Both the position numbers and the translations under genes were made by a program. A model generated the notes under the pieces. The model ran no database searches and had not been told where the DNA came from. It worked only from the letters and a program-made list of their open reading frames with translations. 64,000 nt of DNA from Microbacter sp. GSS18 (GTDB lineage Bacteria > Actinomycetota > Actinomycetes > Actinomycetales > Microbacteriaceae), in assembly GCA_029319145.1 (NCBI GenBank), contig CP119753.1, forward strand, positions 2,976,001 through 3,040,000. The letters are read 5' to 3'. Below, one piece after another: positions 8,574-17,552 of this stretch (positions are counted from its first letter, which is position 1; each line of letters begins with the position of its first letter).

Positions 8574-9563
8574 TCAGTAGGCGAGGGCGCGGTCGACGGC
8601 CTCGAGGATGCGGTCGGGGTCGGGCAGGTAGACGCCCTCGAGCTTGGCGGGCGGGAACGGCACGTCGAAGCCCGACACCCGCAGCACCGGAGCCTCGAGC
8701 GCATAGAACGCCTGCTCCATGACGGTCGCCGAGACCTCGCTGCCCACCGAGACGTTGCCGGGGGCCTCCTGCGCGTAGACCATGCGGCCGGTGCGGCGCA
8801 CCGACTCGAGGATCGGCCCGTAATCCACCGGCGACAGCGAGCGCAGGTCCACGACCTCGCAGCTGGTGCCCTCGGACTCGGCGAGCGCGGCCGCCTGCAG
8901 CAGCGTATGCACCATCGCGCCGTGCCCGACGAGCGTGACGTCGGTGCCGCGGCGCACGATGCGGCTCGCGTGCAGCGGCAGGGCGCGGGCGGCGGTGTCG
9001 ACCTCGCCCTTCATCCAGTACTTCGCCTTCGGCTCGAGGAAGATGATCGGGTCGTCCGAGGCGATCGCGTCCTGGATCATCCAGTAGCCGTCGTTCGGGG
9101 TCGAGGGGCTCACGACACGCAGACCCGGTGTGTGGGCGAAGTACGCCTCGGGGCTCTCCTGGTGGTGCTCGACCGCGCCGATGTGACCGCCGTAGGGGAT
9201 GCGGATGACGACGGGCATCGACACCGCGCCCTCGTGACGGTTGGTGAACTTCGCCAGCTGAGAGGTGATCTGGTCGAAGGCGGGGAAGACGAACCCGTCG
9301 AACTGGATCTCGATGACGGGCCGGAAGCCGGCCATCGCCAGCCCGATCGCCGTCCCGACGATGCCCGACTCGGCCAGCGGCGTGTCGAGCACGCGCTGCT
9401 CGCCGAACTCGGCCTGCAGCCCCTCGGTGACGCGGAAGACACCGCCGAGGCGGCCGATGTCCTCGCCCATGAGCAGGACCCGGTCGCTGTCGGTCATGGC
9501 CTTGCGCATCCCGGCGTTGAGCGCGCGGGAGAAGGGCATCGTCGTCACGGTCGTGGCGGTCAT
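8574..9563 (-). CDS. bkdB: 2-oxoacid dehydrogenase E1 beta subunit
   Basis: 329 residues starting [18 protein letters not shown]. The ATG at 9563 overlaps the E1alpha stop (ATGA), so the longer open frame is not used. The segment [20 protein letters not shown] contains the conserved glutamate that interacts with thiamine diphosphate, and the C-terminal transketolase domain holds the usual [13 protein letters not shown] stretch. With E1alpha it decarboxylates the 2-oxoacid and acylates the E2 lipoyl group. The E2 ATG follows 13 nt downstream. Confidence 0.9.
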   Translation of the reverse strand: MTATTVTTMPFSRALNAGMRKAMTDSDRVLLMGEDIGRLGGVFRVTEGLQAEFGEQRVLDTPLAESGIVGTAIGLAMAGFRPVIEIQFDGFVFPAFDQITSQLAKFTNRHEGAVSMPVVIRIPYGGHIGAVEHHQESPEAYFAHTPGLRVVSPSTPNDGYWMIQDAIASDDPIIFLEPKAKYWMKGEVDTAARALPLHASRIVRRGTDVTLVGHGAMVHTLLQAAALAESEGTSCEVVDLRSLSPVDYGPILESVRRTGRMVYAQEAPGNVSVGSEVSATVMEQAFYALEAPVLRVSGFDVPFPPAKLEGVYLPDPDRILEAVDRALAY

Positions 9564-10702
9564 GCCGCACCCCCCCCGTCGAAGGACGCCTCGTAGTCGG
9601 CGAGCCACGCCCGCTGCTCATCGACGCGCGGGTGCGGCTCGGAGTAGGCGTGGGCGAACATCGTGTCGCGCTCGAGGCCGTCGAGCTCGTTGGTGCGCAT
9701 GCGTATGTCGTCGGCGACCGCGGCCGCCTCGGCGTCCACGCCGGCGAAGAAATCGTCCCCGGCGCCGCGCGAGCGGAGATACGCGGCCATGCGGTCGATC
9801 GGATCGCGCCCGGCCCAGCCGGCCTCCTCGTCGGACGTGCGGTACTTCGTCGGGTCGTCGCTGGTGGTGTGGGCGCCCATGCGATAGGTCATCGCCTCGA
9901 TCGCCCGGGGGCCGTCGCCGGCGCGGGCCTCGTCGAGCGCGAGCCGCGTCACGGCGTAGCTGGCCAGCACGTCGTTGCCGTCGACCGGGATCGACTCCAT
10001 GCCGTAGCCGTCGCCGCGCCGGTACAGCGGCGAACGCGACTGCGTCTCCACCGGCACCGAGATCGCCCACTGGTTGTTCTGCAGGAAGAAGACCTCAGGC
10101 GTGCGGTAGCTCGCGGCGAAGACCATCGCCTCATGGACGTCACCCTGGCTCGACGCGCCGTCGCCGTAGTAGACCATGACAGCCTCGTCGCGCTCGGGGT
10201 CGCCGGTCCCGCAGCGCCCGTCGAACACGAGCCCCATGCCGAGCCCGGTCGCGTGCAGCGTCTGCGCGCCGAGCACGAGCGTATAGATGTGCGTGTTGCC
10301 GTTCTTGGGATCGGTCGGGTCCCACCCGCCGTGCGTCAGGCCGCGCATCAGGCGGATGATGTCGATCCCGTCGACACCGCGGATGCGGGTGACGACGTGC
10401 TCGCGGTACGACGGGAACAGGTGGTCCTGCGGCCGCGCGGCGCGGGCGGATCCGACCTGAGCCGCCTCCTGGCCGAGGCTCGGCGGCCACAGCGCAAGCT
10501 GGCCCTGCCGCTGCAGATTGGTGGCCTGCCGGTCATAGGCGCGGATGACCGCCATATCGCGGTACAGACCCCCGAGTTCGGCCTCGCCGAGGCCGTCGAT
10601 GAGGTCGAGATATCGCTCGGCGGCGGGCGTCGGCGCGAACGATCCGTCCGCGGCGAGCACGCGCACCAGGCGCGGGTCTTCAATGGGAGCCGCTGGGGTC
10701 AC
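9560..10702 (-). CDS. bkdA: 2-oxoacid dehydrogenase E1 alpha subunit
   Basis: 380 residues. The thiamine-diphosphate motif begins at GDG 180-182 and ends at NN 209-210 (YYGDGASSQGD ... FFLQNNQWA). The phosphorylation-loop region MTYRMGAHTTSDDPTKYR is as expected for branched-chain rather than pyruvate E1. The start is GTG at 10702, nine nucleotides after the stop of the Pat-like aminotransferase gene, so the four genes form one transcription unit. Confidence 0.9.
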   Translation of the reverse strand: MTPAAPIEDPRLVRVLAADGSFAPTPAAERYLDLIDGLGEAELGGLYRDMAVIRAYDRQATNLQRQGQLALWPPSLGQEAAQVGSARAARPQDHLFPSYREHVVTRIRGVDGIDIIRLMRGLTHGGWDPTDPKNGNTHIYTLVLGAQTLHATGLGMGLVFDGRCGTGDPERDEAVMVYYGDGASSQGDVHEAMVFAASYRTPEVFFLQNNQWAISVPVETQSRSPLYRRGDGYGMESIPVDGNDVLASYAVTRLALDEARAGDGPRAIEAMTYRMGAHTTSDDPTKYRTSDEEAGWAGRDPIDRMAAYLRSRGAGDDFFAGVDAEAAAVADDIRMRTNELDGLERDTMFAHAYSEPHPRVDEQRAWLADYEASFDGGGAA

Positions 10703-10711
10703 TCCTCCACG

Positions 10712-11818
10712 CTAGCCCCTCGCCGCGTGCCCCTCTGGGAGGTCTTCGACAATGGATGCTGCGACCGCTAGGACCTTCTCCACAGACTCCTCCTCGCCGA
10801 CCGACACCCGGATGCCCTCGCCGGCGAACGGCCGGACGACCAGGCCGCCGTCGTGGAAGGCATCCGCGATCTCGATGGTCTCGGCGCCCGTGGACAGCCA
10901 CACGAAGTTCCCCTGGGCCTCGGGGACGGCCCATCCCTGGGCGCGCAGGGCCGCGGCGAGCCGGTCGCGGCGCTCGGCGACGACCGCGACGCGCTCTTCC
11001 AGCTCGGCCTGGGCCTCGAGGCTCGCGAGGGCCGCGGTCTCGGCCTGCCCCGTCACCGACAGCGGGATCGCGGTGCTGCGTGCGGCGTCGAGCACGCGTG
11101 GGTGTCCGATCGCGTAGCCGACGCGGAGCCCTGCCAGCCCGAACGCCTTCGAGAAGGTTCGCAGGACCACGACGTTGTCGGGATTGGGCGCCCCGAGCTC
11201 GCGCAGCCCGCCCACGGCCTCCGGGTCGGTGACGAACTCGGCGTACGCCTCGTCGAGGATGATGAGCACGTCGGACGGCACCTTCGCCACGAACGCGTCG
11301 AACTCGGCCTGGGTGACGACGGGGCCGGTGGGATTGTTGGGGCTGCACACGATGATCGCCCGCGTGCGGTCGGTCACGGCATCCGCCATCGCATCGAGGT
11401 CGTGGCGGGCACCCTCGGCGAGCGGCACCATCACCGGCGTCGCCCCCGCGAGCACGACCAGCCACGGGTACGCCTCGAACGAGCGCCACGCGAACATCAC
11501 CTCGTCGCCGGCGCCGGCGGTGGCCTGCACCAGCTGGGTGAGGATCGACACGCTTCCCGCGCCGATGTGGACGTGGTCGATCGTCACGCCGAACCGCTCG
11601 GCGAGGGACTCGCGCAGGCGCCCCGCGGTCGCATCGGGGTACCGGTTGTAGGCGGTGGCCGCCTGCACGGCATCGACGACACCGGGGAGCGGCTCGAAGG
11701 GGTTCTCGTTGCTCGACAGCTTGAACGCGTCGGCCGCCGCCTGCCGGCCCTGCTTGTAGGGCGGGAGCGCCGCGATCTCGGGACGCACGCGGACGGGGAA
11801 ATCGGATGCCTCAGCCAC
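10712..11818 (-). CDS. pat: Aromatic-type aminotransferase (Pat/HisC-like)
   Basis: 368 residues, fold-type I PLP enzyme. SPNNPTG is at 159-165 and the PLP lysine is K224 in [11 protein letters not shown]. The stretch [22 protein letters not shown] followed by [10 protein letters not shown] resembles actinobacterial Pat (putative phenylalanine aminotransferase) more than true histidinol-phosphate transaminases. The start is GTG 11818. It lies nine nucleotides ahead of E1alpha, which suggests it could supply or drain 2-oxoacids for the complex; substrate preference cannot be read from sequence. Confidence 0.82.
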   Translation of the reverse strand: MAEASDFPVRVRPEIAALPPYKQGRQAAADAFKLSSNENPFEPLPGVVDAVQAATAYNRYPDATAGRLRESLAERFGVTIDHVHIGAGSVSILTQLVQATAGAGDEVMFAWRSFEAYPWLVVLAGATPVMVPLAEGARHDLDAMADAVTDRTRAIIVCSPNNPTGPVVTQAEFDAFVAKVPSDVLIILDEAYAEFVTDPEAVGGLRELGAPNPDNVVVLRTFSKAFGLAGLRVGYAIGHPRVLDAARSTAIPLSVTGQAETAALASLEAQAELEERVAVVAERRDRLAAALRAQGWAVPEAQGNFVWLSTGAETIEIADAFHDGGLVVRPFAGEGIRVSVGEEESVEKVLAVAASIVEDLPEGHAARG

Positions 11819-11824
11819 CCCCCG

Positions 11825-11830
11825 AGTCTA
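11825..11830 (-). promoter_or_regulatory. Leaderless-type -10 for the pat-bkd operon
   Basis: TAGACT on the minus strand, six nucleotides before the GTG at 11818. No ribosome binding site is seen between them. Confidence 0.5.
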
Positions 11831-11882
11831 TGCGCGCATCCGTTCTCGCACGCGGCGGCGATGGCGTGACAGACTTCCGGCC

Positions 11883-12272
11883 ATGGGCTTCCTCATCCGC
11901 GTCGTCATCAATGCGTTCGCCATCTGGATCGTCACCCTGATCCCCGCTCTGGGGGTGACCGTCATCGCGTTCCCCCCGGGCGAGACGCTGCAGCTGGTGC
12001 TGACCCTGCTGATCGTCGCCGCCATCTTCGCGCTGGTGAACACGATCATCGGAACGGTCATCAAGGTGCTGGCGTTCCCGCTGTACATCCTGACCCTGGG
12101 CCTGATCGGCCTCGTCATCAACGCGTTCCTGCTGTGGCTGACCGCCTGGATCACCGAGTTCTGGAACTGGGGCCTTCGGGTCGAGGACTTCTGGTGGGGC
12201 CTGGTCGCGGCGATCATCATCTCGCTGCTCAACTGGATCTTCGGCCTGATCCTGCGCCCCAAGAAGGACTGA
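11883..12272 (+). CDS. Phage holin family/YvlD-like small membrane protein
   Basis: 129 residues with four hydrophobic segments (about 5-25, 35-55, 60-82 and 98-120) and a basic RPKKD C-terminus. The pattern AFPLYILTLGLIGLVINAFLL is typical of the DUF360/Phage_holin_4_2 family, which in bacteria occurs as an ordinary membrane protein with no proven holin role. It is divergent from pat with a 64-nt gap. CAGACT lies seven nucleotides upstream of the ATG as a weak -10. Confidence 0.8.
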   Translation: MGFLIRVVINAFAIWIVTLIPALGVTVIAFPPGETLQLVLTLLIVAAIFALVNTIIGTVIKVLAFPLYILTLGLIGLVINAFLLWLTAWITEFWNWGLRVEDFWWGLVAAIIISLLNWIFGLILRPKKD

Positions 12273-12290
12273 GCCTCCGCTGACATCGGA

Positions 12291-12321
12291 CGCCTCCGCA
12301 CCGGTCCCGGGTGCGGAGGCG
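12291..12321. terminator. Bidirectional hairpin terminator
   Basis: A perfect 12-bp inverted repeat, CGCCTCCGCACC (12291-12302) with GGTGCGGAGGCG (12310-12321), separated by a 7-nt loop. It lies between the convergent stops at 12272 and 12369. The T-tract is weak, as is common in this GC range. Confidence 0.75.
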
Positions 12322-12368
12322 CGTTCTGCCTGTCCCGCCGACCCGCAGCCCATCGGCGGCGGGGCGGT

Positions 12369-13739
12369 TCACCCCATGAGCGGCGGCGCGGGCCGCACCG
12401 GCTCACCGCGCTCGGCGCCGAACTCGAAGGCCTCGACCCGCGTGGCGTGGCGAAGCTCGCCGAACACGTCGCGCAGCGCGTCGACGCGCGGATCCGTCGA
12501 TGCGTCGACGTGGGCCGCGGTGTCTGCATAGCCGACGAGATCGTGCCCGGGGGCCAGCAGATCCTCGGGCCCGACCTGGGGATGCGCCTCCCGCTCGATC
12601 ACCATCGAGCCGTCGCTGCCCACCGCCCCCATGTGACCTCCGCCCGCAAGCGCGACGACCGGGTCGTCGGTGTGACGGACCGAGACGCTGAGAGTCGTGG
12701 GACCGACATCCGCATCGACGGGTGAGCCGAACGTCACGAGGGTGCGGGTGTCGAACCCGCCCTCGAGCGCGATCCGCGAGGCGACCATGGCCCCCTGCGA
12801 GTGGCCGAACGCATGCACGACGTCCCCCGGCTGCGCACCGGCCGACTCGAGCGCCGCGACCGTCGCCTGATACGACGCCGAGCGCTGTCCGCTGTACAGC
12901 TCGACGTTCGACAGACCGTCCCACGGGTCCTGGCCGCCCATCCCCGCCGACCGCATGCCGGCGACGTACACGGCGAACTGCCTCGACCCGTCGGCCATCG
13001 TGTACTTCTCCACGCGGACGCGCGCGTCCCCGTCGCGCGGGATGCGCTCCGCCGCGCCGGCGAGGCCGAGCGGCGACGGCGAGCCCGCTGCCGTCGGCGT
13101 CGTCGGGACGAGGGTCACCGCCGGGACGGCGCCGGTCAGCCGGGCCTCACGGGGGATGATGCCCAAGCCGCCGATCCCCGTCACCGCCGTCGCGAGGATC
13201 GCGCCCCCGCCCAGCGCGACGCCGCCGATGGCGCCGCCCTCGGGCCCGAACAGCGTGCCCAGGTCCACCCCCGCCTCGGTCGCCTGGCGGACGAGGTCGC
13301 CCGGCCACATGATCGCGCGGCCGAACTCCGTTTCGCGCGCATCCCACACCGCATCGGGGTGGAGGGCGATGAGCGCCTCGCGCTGCGCGTCGATGCGCGC
13401 CATGGCGCGGTGATCGCCGGCGAAGAACGCCGCCCGGTGCTCGACGTTGAGCTCCACGAGCTCGTAGACGGCCGCCGCCTCGCGCAGCCGTTGGGCGATG
13501 AGCTCGGCCCCGGCCACCGCCTCGCGAATCCGCGCGGCGAGGGCGGACGCGGCGCACGCCGCGTCCCACGCGAACGCGTGATGCTCGAGCAGCATGTTCC
13601 CGAGCGGCCCGAGGCGCGCACCCACGGCGTCGAGCTCCCCGGCGGCGAGCGCGAAGCGCGATGCGGTGCGACGCAGGGTCCCGGTGTCGACGGCGACGGC
13701 ACCGCCCCCGGTGATCTGGAGCGGATCCCCTGCGCTCAC
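12369..13739 (-). CDS. Alpha/beta hydrolase with helical WXG-like N-terminal domain
   Basis: 456 residues. The first 150 residues are Ala-rich and helical, with W58 in an AFAWDAA turn and a YELVE sequence at 92-96 that fits the YxxxD/E type VII export signal. A Gly-rich hydrophobic stretch spans about 165-195. The catalytic domain follows: nucleophile elbow GHSQG with S314, an aspartate in HTDDP (358-359) and H399 in APGHDLVGY. The GTG start at 13739 overlaps the stop of a small WXG100-like gene (GTGA). Together they look like a partner/effector pair; secretion is inferred and no ESX machinery lies in the window. Confidence 0.75.
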   Translation of the reverse strand: MSAGDPLQITGGGAVAVDTGTLRRTASRFALAAGELDAVGARLGPLGNMLLEHHAFAWDAACAASALAARIREAVAGAELIAQRLREAAAVYELVELNVEHRAAFFAGDHRAMARIDAQREALIALHPDAVWDARETEFGRAIMWPGDLVRQATEAGVDLGTLFGPEGGAIGGVALGGGAILATAVTGIGGLGIIPREARLTGAVPAVTLVPTTPTAAGSPSPLGLAGAAERIPRDGDARVRVEKYTMADGSRQFAVYVAGMRSAGMGGQDPWDGLSNVELYSGQRSASYQATVAALESAGAQPGDVVHAFGHSQGAMVASRIALEGGFDTRTLVTFGSPVDADVGPTTLSVSVRHTDDPVVALAGGGHMGAVGSDGSMVIEREAHPQVGPEDLLAPGHDLVGYADTAAHVDASTDPRVDALRDVFGELRHATRVEAFEFGAERGEPVRPAPPLMG

Positions 13740-14029
13740 CGACACCACGCCCCGCCCGCGGCGGCGCGATCGCGGGCGATCCTCACGTCGGTGCGCAGGT
13801 CGAGCGCCGCATCCTCCAGGGCACGGACCTCGACGGCCCACGTCTCGGCAGCCTCGTGGAAGGCGCGCGCCGCCTTGGCCGACCAGTCCGTGCCGGCCGA
13901 CAGGCTTCCTGCCTCGAGGCCCGCGTCGGCCAGCCGGACCAGGACCGCGTCGAGGTCTCGCAGCACGACGTCGAGACGGTGCGCGGCGAACGCCGCCGCC
14001 GCGGTGTCCGAGCACAGGTTGAGAGTCAT
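13736..14029 (-). CDS. Small WXG100-like helical protein
   Basis: 97 residues beginning MTLNLCSDTAAAAF, fully helical in character, with a central turn TDWSAKAARAFHEAAETW that resembles the WXG hairpin turn of WXG100 proteins, although the WxG itself is W-S-A. No signal peptide. ATG 14029 was chosen; an ATG three codons upstream is an alternative. It is coupled to the downstream hydrolase by a 4-nt overlap. Possible role: cognate partner for that protein. Confidence 0.65.
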   Translation of the reverse strand: MTLNLCSDTAAAAFAAHRLDVVLRDLDAVLVRLADAGLEAGSLSAGTDWSAKAARAFHEAAETWAVEVRALEDAALDLRTDVRIARDRAAAGGAWCR

Positions 14030-14177
14030 GCCGGCCATCGTCCTGCCGCTCCACAGGCGCCTCGCAGCCGGGCGGCGGACCTGTGAGCATGCGCTGCGCG
14101 GTCGCTCCTGGGGAGGAAACGAGCCGGCGGGCGGGATTCGGTAAACCTCGGACTGTTCACCGGGGCCTCGGCGTGCA

Positions 14178-14183
14178 CACAAT
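14178..14183 (+). promoter_or_regulatory. Leaderless-type -10 for the phosphatase gene
   Basis: CACAAT, seven nucleotides before the ATG at 14191, with TTCACC at 14156-14161 as a possible -35 (16-nt spacer). GGAGG lies only two nucleotides from the ATG, too close for a normal ribosome binding site. Confidence 0.45.
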
Positions 14184-14190
14184 GGAGGTC

Positions 14191-14697
14191 ATGACCGCCA
14201 GCGCCGCCGACCCGTTTCGTGTGGTGTTCGTGTGTACGGGCAATATCTGCCGGTCCCCGATGGCCGACGTCGTCTTCCGGGGCTACGCCGACGCCGCTGG
14301 GCTCGGTTCGCGGGTGTCCTCCACGAGCGCCGGCACGGGCGACTGGCACGTGGGCGAGCAGGCCGACCAGCGCACGCTCGACTCGCTTGCGCGCCGCGGA
14401 TTCGACGGCTCGCACCACCGTGCCCGCCAGTTCACGCAGCAGGACTTCGCCCGCAGCGACCTCGTCGTCGCACTCGACCGCACGCACGAGCGGATCCTGC
14501 GGGGCTGGGCGCGCCGGGAGTCGGATGCCGACAAGATCGCGCTGCTGATGTCGTTCGACCCCAACCCGCCGACGCTGGACATCCCCGACCCCTACTACGC
14601 CGGACCCGGGATGTTCGACGAGGTGCTCGGTATGATCGAGGGTGCGTGCCGGGCGCTCTTCCGGCAGCTCGAACCCGCGATCCGTCCGGCGGTGTGA
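14191..14697 (+). CDS. Low-molecular-weight protein tyrosine phosphatase
   Basis: 168 residues. The P-loop CTGNICRS lies near the N-terminus after a VVFV strand, and the general acid loop is present near the C-terminus as DIPDPYY. Both catalytic elements (Cys, Arg, Asp) are intact. Family role: dephosphorylation of phosphotyrosine in proteins, often in polysaccharide or stress control. ATG 14191 is preferred from the -10 position; ATG 14182 would add three residues. It precedes purB by 46 nt. Confidence 0.9.
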   Translation: MTASAADPFRVVFVCTGNICRSPMADVVFRGYADAAGLGSRVSSTSAGTGDWHVGEQADQRTLDSLARRGFDGSHHRARQFTQQDFARSDLVVALDRTHERILRGWARRESDADKIALLMSFDPNPPTLDIPDPYYAGPGMFDEVLGMIEGACRALFRQLEPAIRPAV

Positions 14698-14743
14698 CGC
14701 CGGGCGATCGCCGCGCCGCGACGCGAATCACGACGGGAGTCCC

Positions 14744-16126
14744 GTGACCTCTCTCCCCCCTCAGCCCCTGAGCCCCCTCGACGGCCGCTACCGCGCTGCG
14801 GTCGCGCCCCTCGCCGACTACCTGTCCGAGGCGGGCCTGAACCGCGCCCGCGTCGAGGTCGAGGTCGAATGGCTCATCACCCTCACCGACCGCTCGCTGT
14901 TCGGCACGTCGCCGCTGTCGGACGACGACAAGGCGCGGCTGCGCGCGCTCTACCTCGAGTTCGGGCAGGCCGAGATCGACTGGCTCGCCGACAAGGAGGC
15001 GGTCACCCGCCATGACGTCAAGGCCGTCGAGTATCTCGTGCGCGATCGCCTGTCGACGCTGGGCCTGGACGCGATCGCGGAGCTCACCCACTTCGCATGC
15101 ACGAGCGAGGACATCAACTCCACCGCCTACGCGCTGACCGTCCGCCGCGCCGTCGAGCAGGTGTGGCTCCCGAAGCTCCGCGACGTCATCGAGGCCATCA
15201 AGGACCTGGCGGTGAACCACCGCGACGCCGCGATGCTCTCGCGCACGCACGGCCAGCCCGCGACGCCGTCGACGATGGGCAAGGAGCTCGCCGTGTTCGC
15301 GTGGCGCCTCGCCCGCGTCGCCGACCAGATCGCCACCGGAGCCTTCCTCGCGAAGTTCTCGGGTGCCACCGGCACCTGGTCGGCGCACCTGGCCGCCGCC
15401 CCCGACGTCGACTGGCCCGAGGTGTCGCGGACGTTCATCGAGGGCCTGGGGCTGGACTTCAACATCCTCACGACGCAGATCGAGTCGCACGACTGGCAGG
15501 TCGAGCTGTACGACCGCGTGCGGCACGCCGGCGGCATCCTGCACAACCTCGCGACCGACGTGTGGACCTACATCTCGCTGGGCTTCTTCTCCCAGATCCC
15601 CGTCGCGGGCGCCACCGGGTCCTCGACGATGCCGCACAAGATCAACCCCATCCGCTTCGAGAACGCCGAGGCGAACCTCGAGATCTCCGGCGGCATCCTG
15701 TCGACGCTGTCGCAGACGCTCGTGACCTCGCGCATGCAGCGCGACCTGACGGACTCGACCACGCAGCGCAACATCGGCGTCGCGTTCGGCCACTCGCTGC
15801 TGGCACTGGACAACCTGCTGCGCGGCCTCGGCGAGATCGCTCTCGCGCAGTCGGTGCTGGACGCCGATCTCGATGCGAACTGGGAGGTCCTCGCCGAGGC
15901 GATCCAGACCGTCGTCCGCGCGGAGATCGCCGCGGGACGCTCGCAGATCAGCGACCCGTACGCCCTGCTGAAGGACCTCACGCGCGGCCGCCGCGTCGGC
16001 GGACCCGAGCTCGCCGAGTTCGTCCAGGGTCTCGACATCGGCGACGCCGCCAAGGAGCGCCTGCTCTCCCTCACGCCCGCGACGTACGCGGGCCTGGCCT
16101 CCGCCCTGGTCGACGAGCTGGACTGA
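14744..16126 (+). CDS. purB: Adenylosuccinate lyase PurB
   Basis: 460 residues. The start is GTG 14744, preceded by GGGAG at suitable spacing. The fumarase/aspartase superfamily signature SSTMPHKINP is at residues 293-302 and the catalytic histidine region SRTHGQPATPSTMGKE is near residue 165. It catalyses two steps of purine synthesis: SAICAR to AICAR plus fumarate, and adenylosuccinate to AMP plus fumarate. The sequence is close to proteobacterial-style PurB of about 460 residues. A hairpin follows at 16177. Confidence 0.95.
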   Translation: MTSLPPQPLSPLDGRYRAAVAPLADYLSEAGLNRARVEVEVEWLITLTDRSLFGTSPLSDDDKARLRALYLEFGQAEIDWLADKEAVTRHDVKAVEYLVRDRLSTLGLDAIAELTHFACTSEDINSTAYALTVRRAVEQVWLPKLRDVIEAIKDLAVNHRDAAMLSRTHGQPATPSTMGKELAVFAWRLARVADQIATGAFLAKFSGATGTWSAHLAAAPDVDWPEVSRTFIEGLGLDFNILTTQIESHDWQVELYDRVRHAGGILHNLATDVWTYISLGFFSQIPVAGATGSSTMPHKINPIRFENAEANLEISGGILSTLSQTLVTSRMQRDLTDSTTQRNIGVAFGHSLLALDNLLRGLGEIALAQSVLDADLDANWEVLAEAIQTVVRAEIAAGRSQISDPYALLKDLTRGRRVGGPELAEFVQGLDIGDAAKERLLSLTPATYAGLASALVDELD

Positions 16127-16176
16127 GCCGCGGCGTCGCGAAGCCCCGCTCCGCCTCGGAGCCGGAGCATCCGGCT

Positions 16177-16203
16177 GCGGCGCGCCCTCATGGCGCGCGC
16201 CGC
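16177..16203. terminator. Hairpin after purB
   Basis: GCGGCGCGCC (16177-16186) pairs with GGCGCGCGCCGC (16192-16203) apart from a two-base insertion, leaving a 5-nt loop. It starts 50 nt after the purB stop. No T-run. Confidence 0.5.
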
Positions 16204-16204
16204 A

Positions 16205-16334
16205 AAGGTGGCGATCGTGGTCATCTCGCCCAGCCGGATACGACCATTCGCGCCACCTTCTTCCACGCCCACGCAGAAGAGGTGGCGCGTGTGGTCGCTT
16301 GGGCAGATGCGAGACCACCATTCCTGCCACCTTC
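16205..16334. repeat. Two head-to-head REP-like palindromic elements
   Basis: Element 1 (16205-16259) has outer arms AAGGTGGCG/CGCCACCTT and inner TGGTC/GACCA. Element 2 (16276-16334) has outer arms GAAGaGGTGGC/GCCACCTTC and inner GTGGTC/GACCAC. The minus strand of element 1 aligns with the plus strand of element 2, including the loop text GCTGGGCGAGAT versus GCTTGGGCAGAT, so they form an inverted pair like a bacterial interspersed mosaic element. The 287 nt between purB and the next gene hold only this and the hairpin above. Confidence 0.7.
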
Positions 16335-16413
16335 ACGCGGGTGTCGCGGCGGCCCGGTGCGGCTGCGCGCCGAAGAGGCCCGGTGCGGGCTGAGGGCCGA
16401 GGAGCCTCGGGGC

Positions 16414-16740
16414 TCAGCCCTTGTCGGAGCCCTTCGCGTCGCCGGAGGCGTCGGTGCCCTCGTCCTCGTCGGGCAGCAGCACGGGCTTGTCGACGGACTT
16501 CGACAGCTGCGAGGGGTCGATCGCGAGCAGCAGCAGCGAGACGATGACGAGCACGGCGATGAACGAGACGCCCGCGATGATCAGCGCGACGACGATCGCG
16601 TTCATCGCGTCGCCGCGCTGCTGGAAGAACCCCATCGAGATGAGCGTGATGACGCCCGCGAAGATCGCCGCGCCGAAGGCGAGCCCGAGCAGCTGGACGG
16701 GCTTGAGGAGGTCGCGGCGGGAGGGACGTTCTTCAGTCAC
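16414..16740 (-). CDS. Small two-TM membrane protein
   Basis: 108 residues beginning (GTG) VTEERPSRRDLLKP. Two hydrophobic segments at about 16-38 and 47-70 are followed by an acidic cytoplasmic-type tail rich in Asp and Ser. Not recognised beyond this; similar small amino acid transport/permease-like annotations occur in actinobacteria without experimental support. The GTG overlaps the stop of the upstream six-TM gene, so the two are coupled and may act together. Confidence 0.7.
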   Translation of the reverse strand: MTEERPSRRDLLKPVQLLGLAFGAAIFAGVITLISMGFFQQRGDAMNAIVVALIIAGVSFIAVLVIVSLLLLAIDPSQLSKSVDKPVLLPDEDEGTDASGDAKGSDKG

Positions 16741-17453
16741 GGGTGTTCCTTGCGGTCGGCGGCGGGCAGTGCCGCCGCCTCGTCGGTGAGCGGTTCGGTG
16801 GGGCGCGGCGAGAAGCCGGCGATGGCGAAGTAGACGGCGGCGATCGCGGCGTAGCCGCCGAAGATCCCGACGCCGATCGTGACGCCGGTGAGCGTGAACG
16901 ACTGTCCCGCCTCGGCGATCGTGTAGTCGAGCGAGTAGTCCCACGGGACGAGCGCGAGCGCGATCCCGAGCACGAGAGTCAGGATGCCGATCGTCGCGCC
17001 GTCGCGCGCTTCGCCGCGGGGAACGGCCGACGCCGCGGCGACGGCATCCTGCTCCCACGGTCGTGCGGGGTCGATGCTTCGGCCCGAAAGGCGCAGCGTG
17101 CGGATGCCCGACACCGCCTCGATCGCTCCGGTGACGAGAGCCCACGCGATCACGATCACGAAGTACCCGGTCACGGTGCGCAGCGGCTCGAGCCCGCCCG
17201 CCATTCCGGCGATGAGCGTCGCGGCGCCCAGGAGCGCCGGCGTCATGCGGCGGCCGGCGGGATAGACCAGCCACAGCGAGATGATCAGGACGAGTCCCGT
17301 CGCGATCGCGAAGCCCGAGAAGACGGCGAGGCCGACGGCGGCCGAGTGATCGGGCGAGAACGTGATCATGACGGCCGCGAGCGCGAGGAACGCCGCGCGG
17401 GCGAACTGCACGTGGCGCACGTCGAAGCTGCGGCTGGCGGGGGTGGAGGTCAC
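16737..17453 (-). CDS. Six-TM membrane protein (HdeD/DUF308-like)
   Basis: 238 residues with hydrophobic segments at about 18-35, 38-60, 70-88, 93-113, 152-172 and 185-208, arranged as two sets of three with a hydrophilic loop containing RPWEQDA between them. This topology recalls HdeD-like DUF308 proteins; family membership is tentative. The start is GTG 17453. A TAGACT hexamer about 45 nt upstream with AGGACCC before the start suggests a short leader. Confidence 0.7.
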   Translation of the reverse strand: MTSTPASRSFDVRHVQFARAAFLALAAVMITFSPDHSAAVGLAVFSGFAIATGLVLIISLWLVYPAGRRMTPALLGAATLIAGMAGGLEPLRTVTGYFVIVIAWALVTGAIEAVSGIRTLRLSGRSIDPARPWEQDAVAAASAVPRGEARDGATIGILTLVLGIALALVPWDYSLDYTIAEAGQSFTLTGVTIGVGIFGGYAAIAAVYFAIAGFSPRPTEPLTDEAAALPAADRKEHP

Positions 17454-17552
17454 GAGGGTCCTGATGGAGCGAGCGGATGCCGGACGGCACGGACCCCTCC
17501 AGTCTACGTCGCGCCGAGGAAGCGCCGGTCAGACCGCGAACCCCGGTGCGGG

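Noticed and set aside
11883-12272. Phage holin indicating a prophage
   Set aside because: The family name is historical; no lysin, structural or integrase gene is nearby.
12369-14090. 573-residue version of the hydrolase
   Set aside because: The extension is out-of-frame over the small WXG100-like gene; GTG 13739 overlaps that gene's stop.
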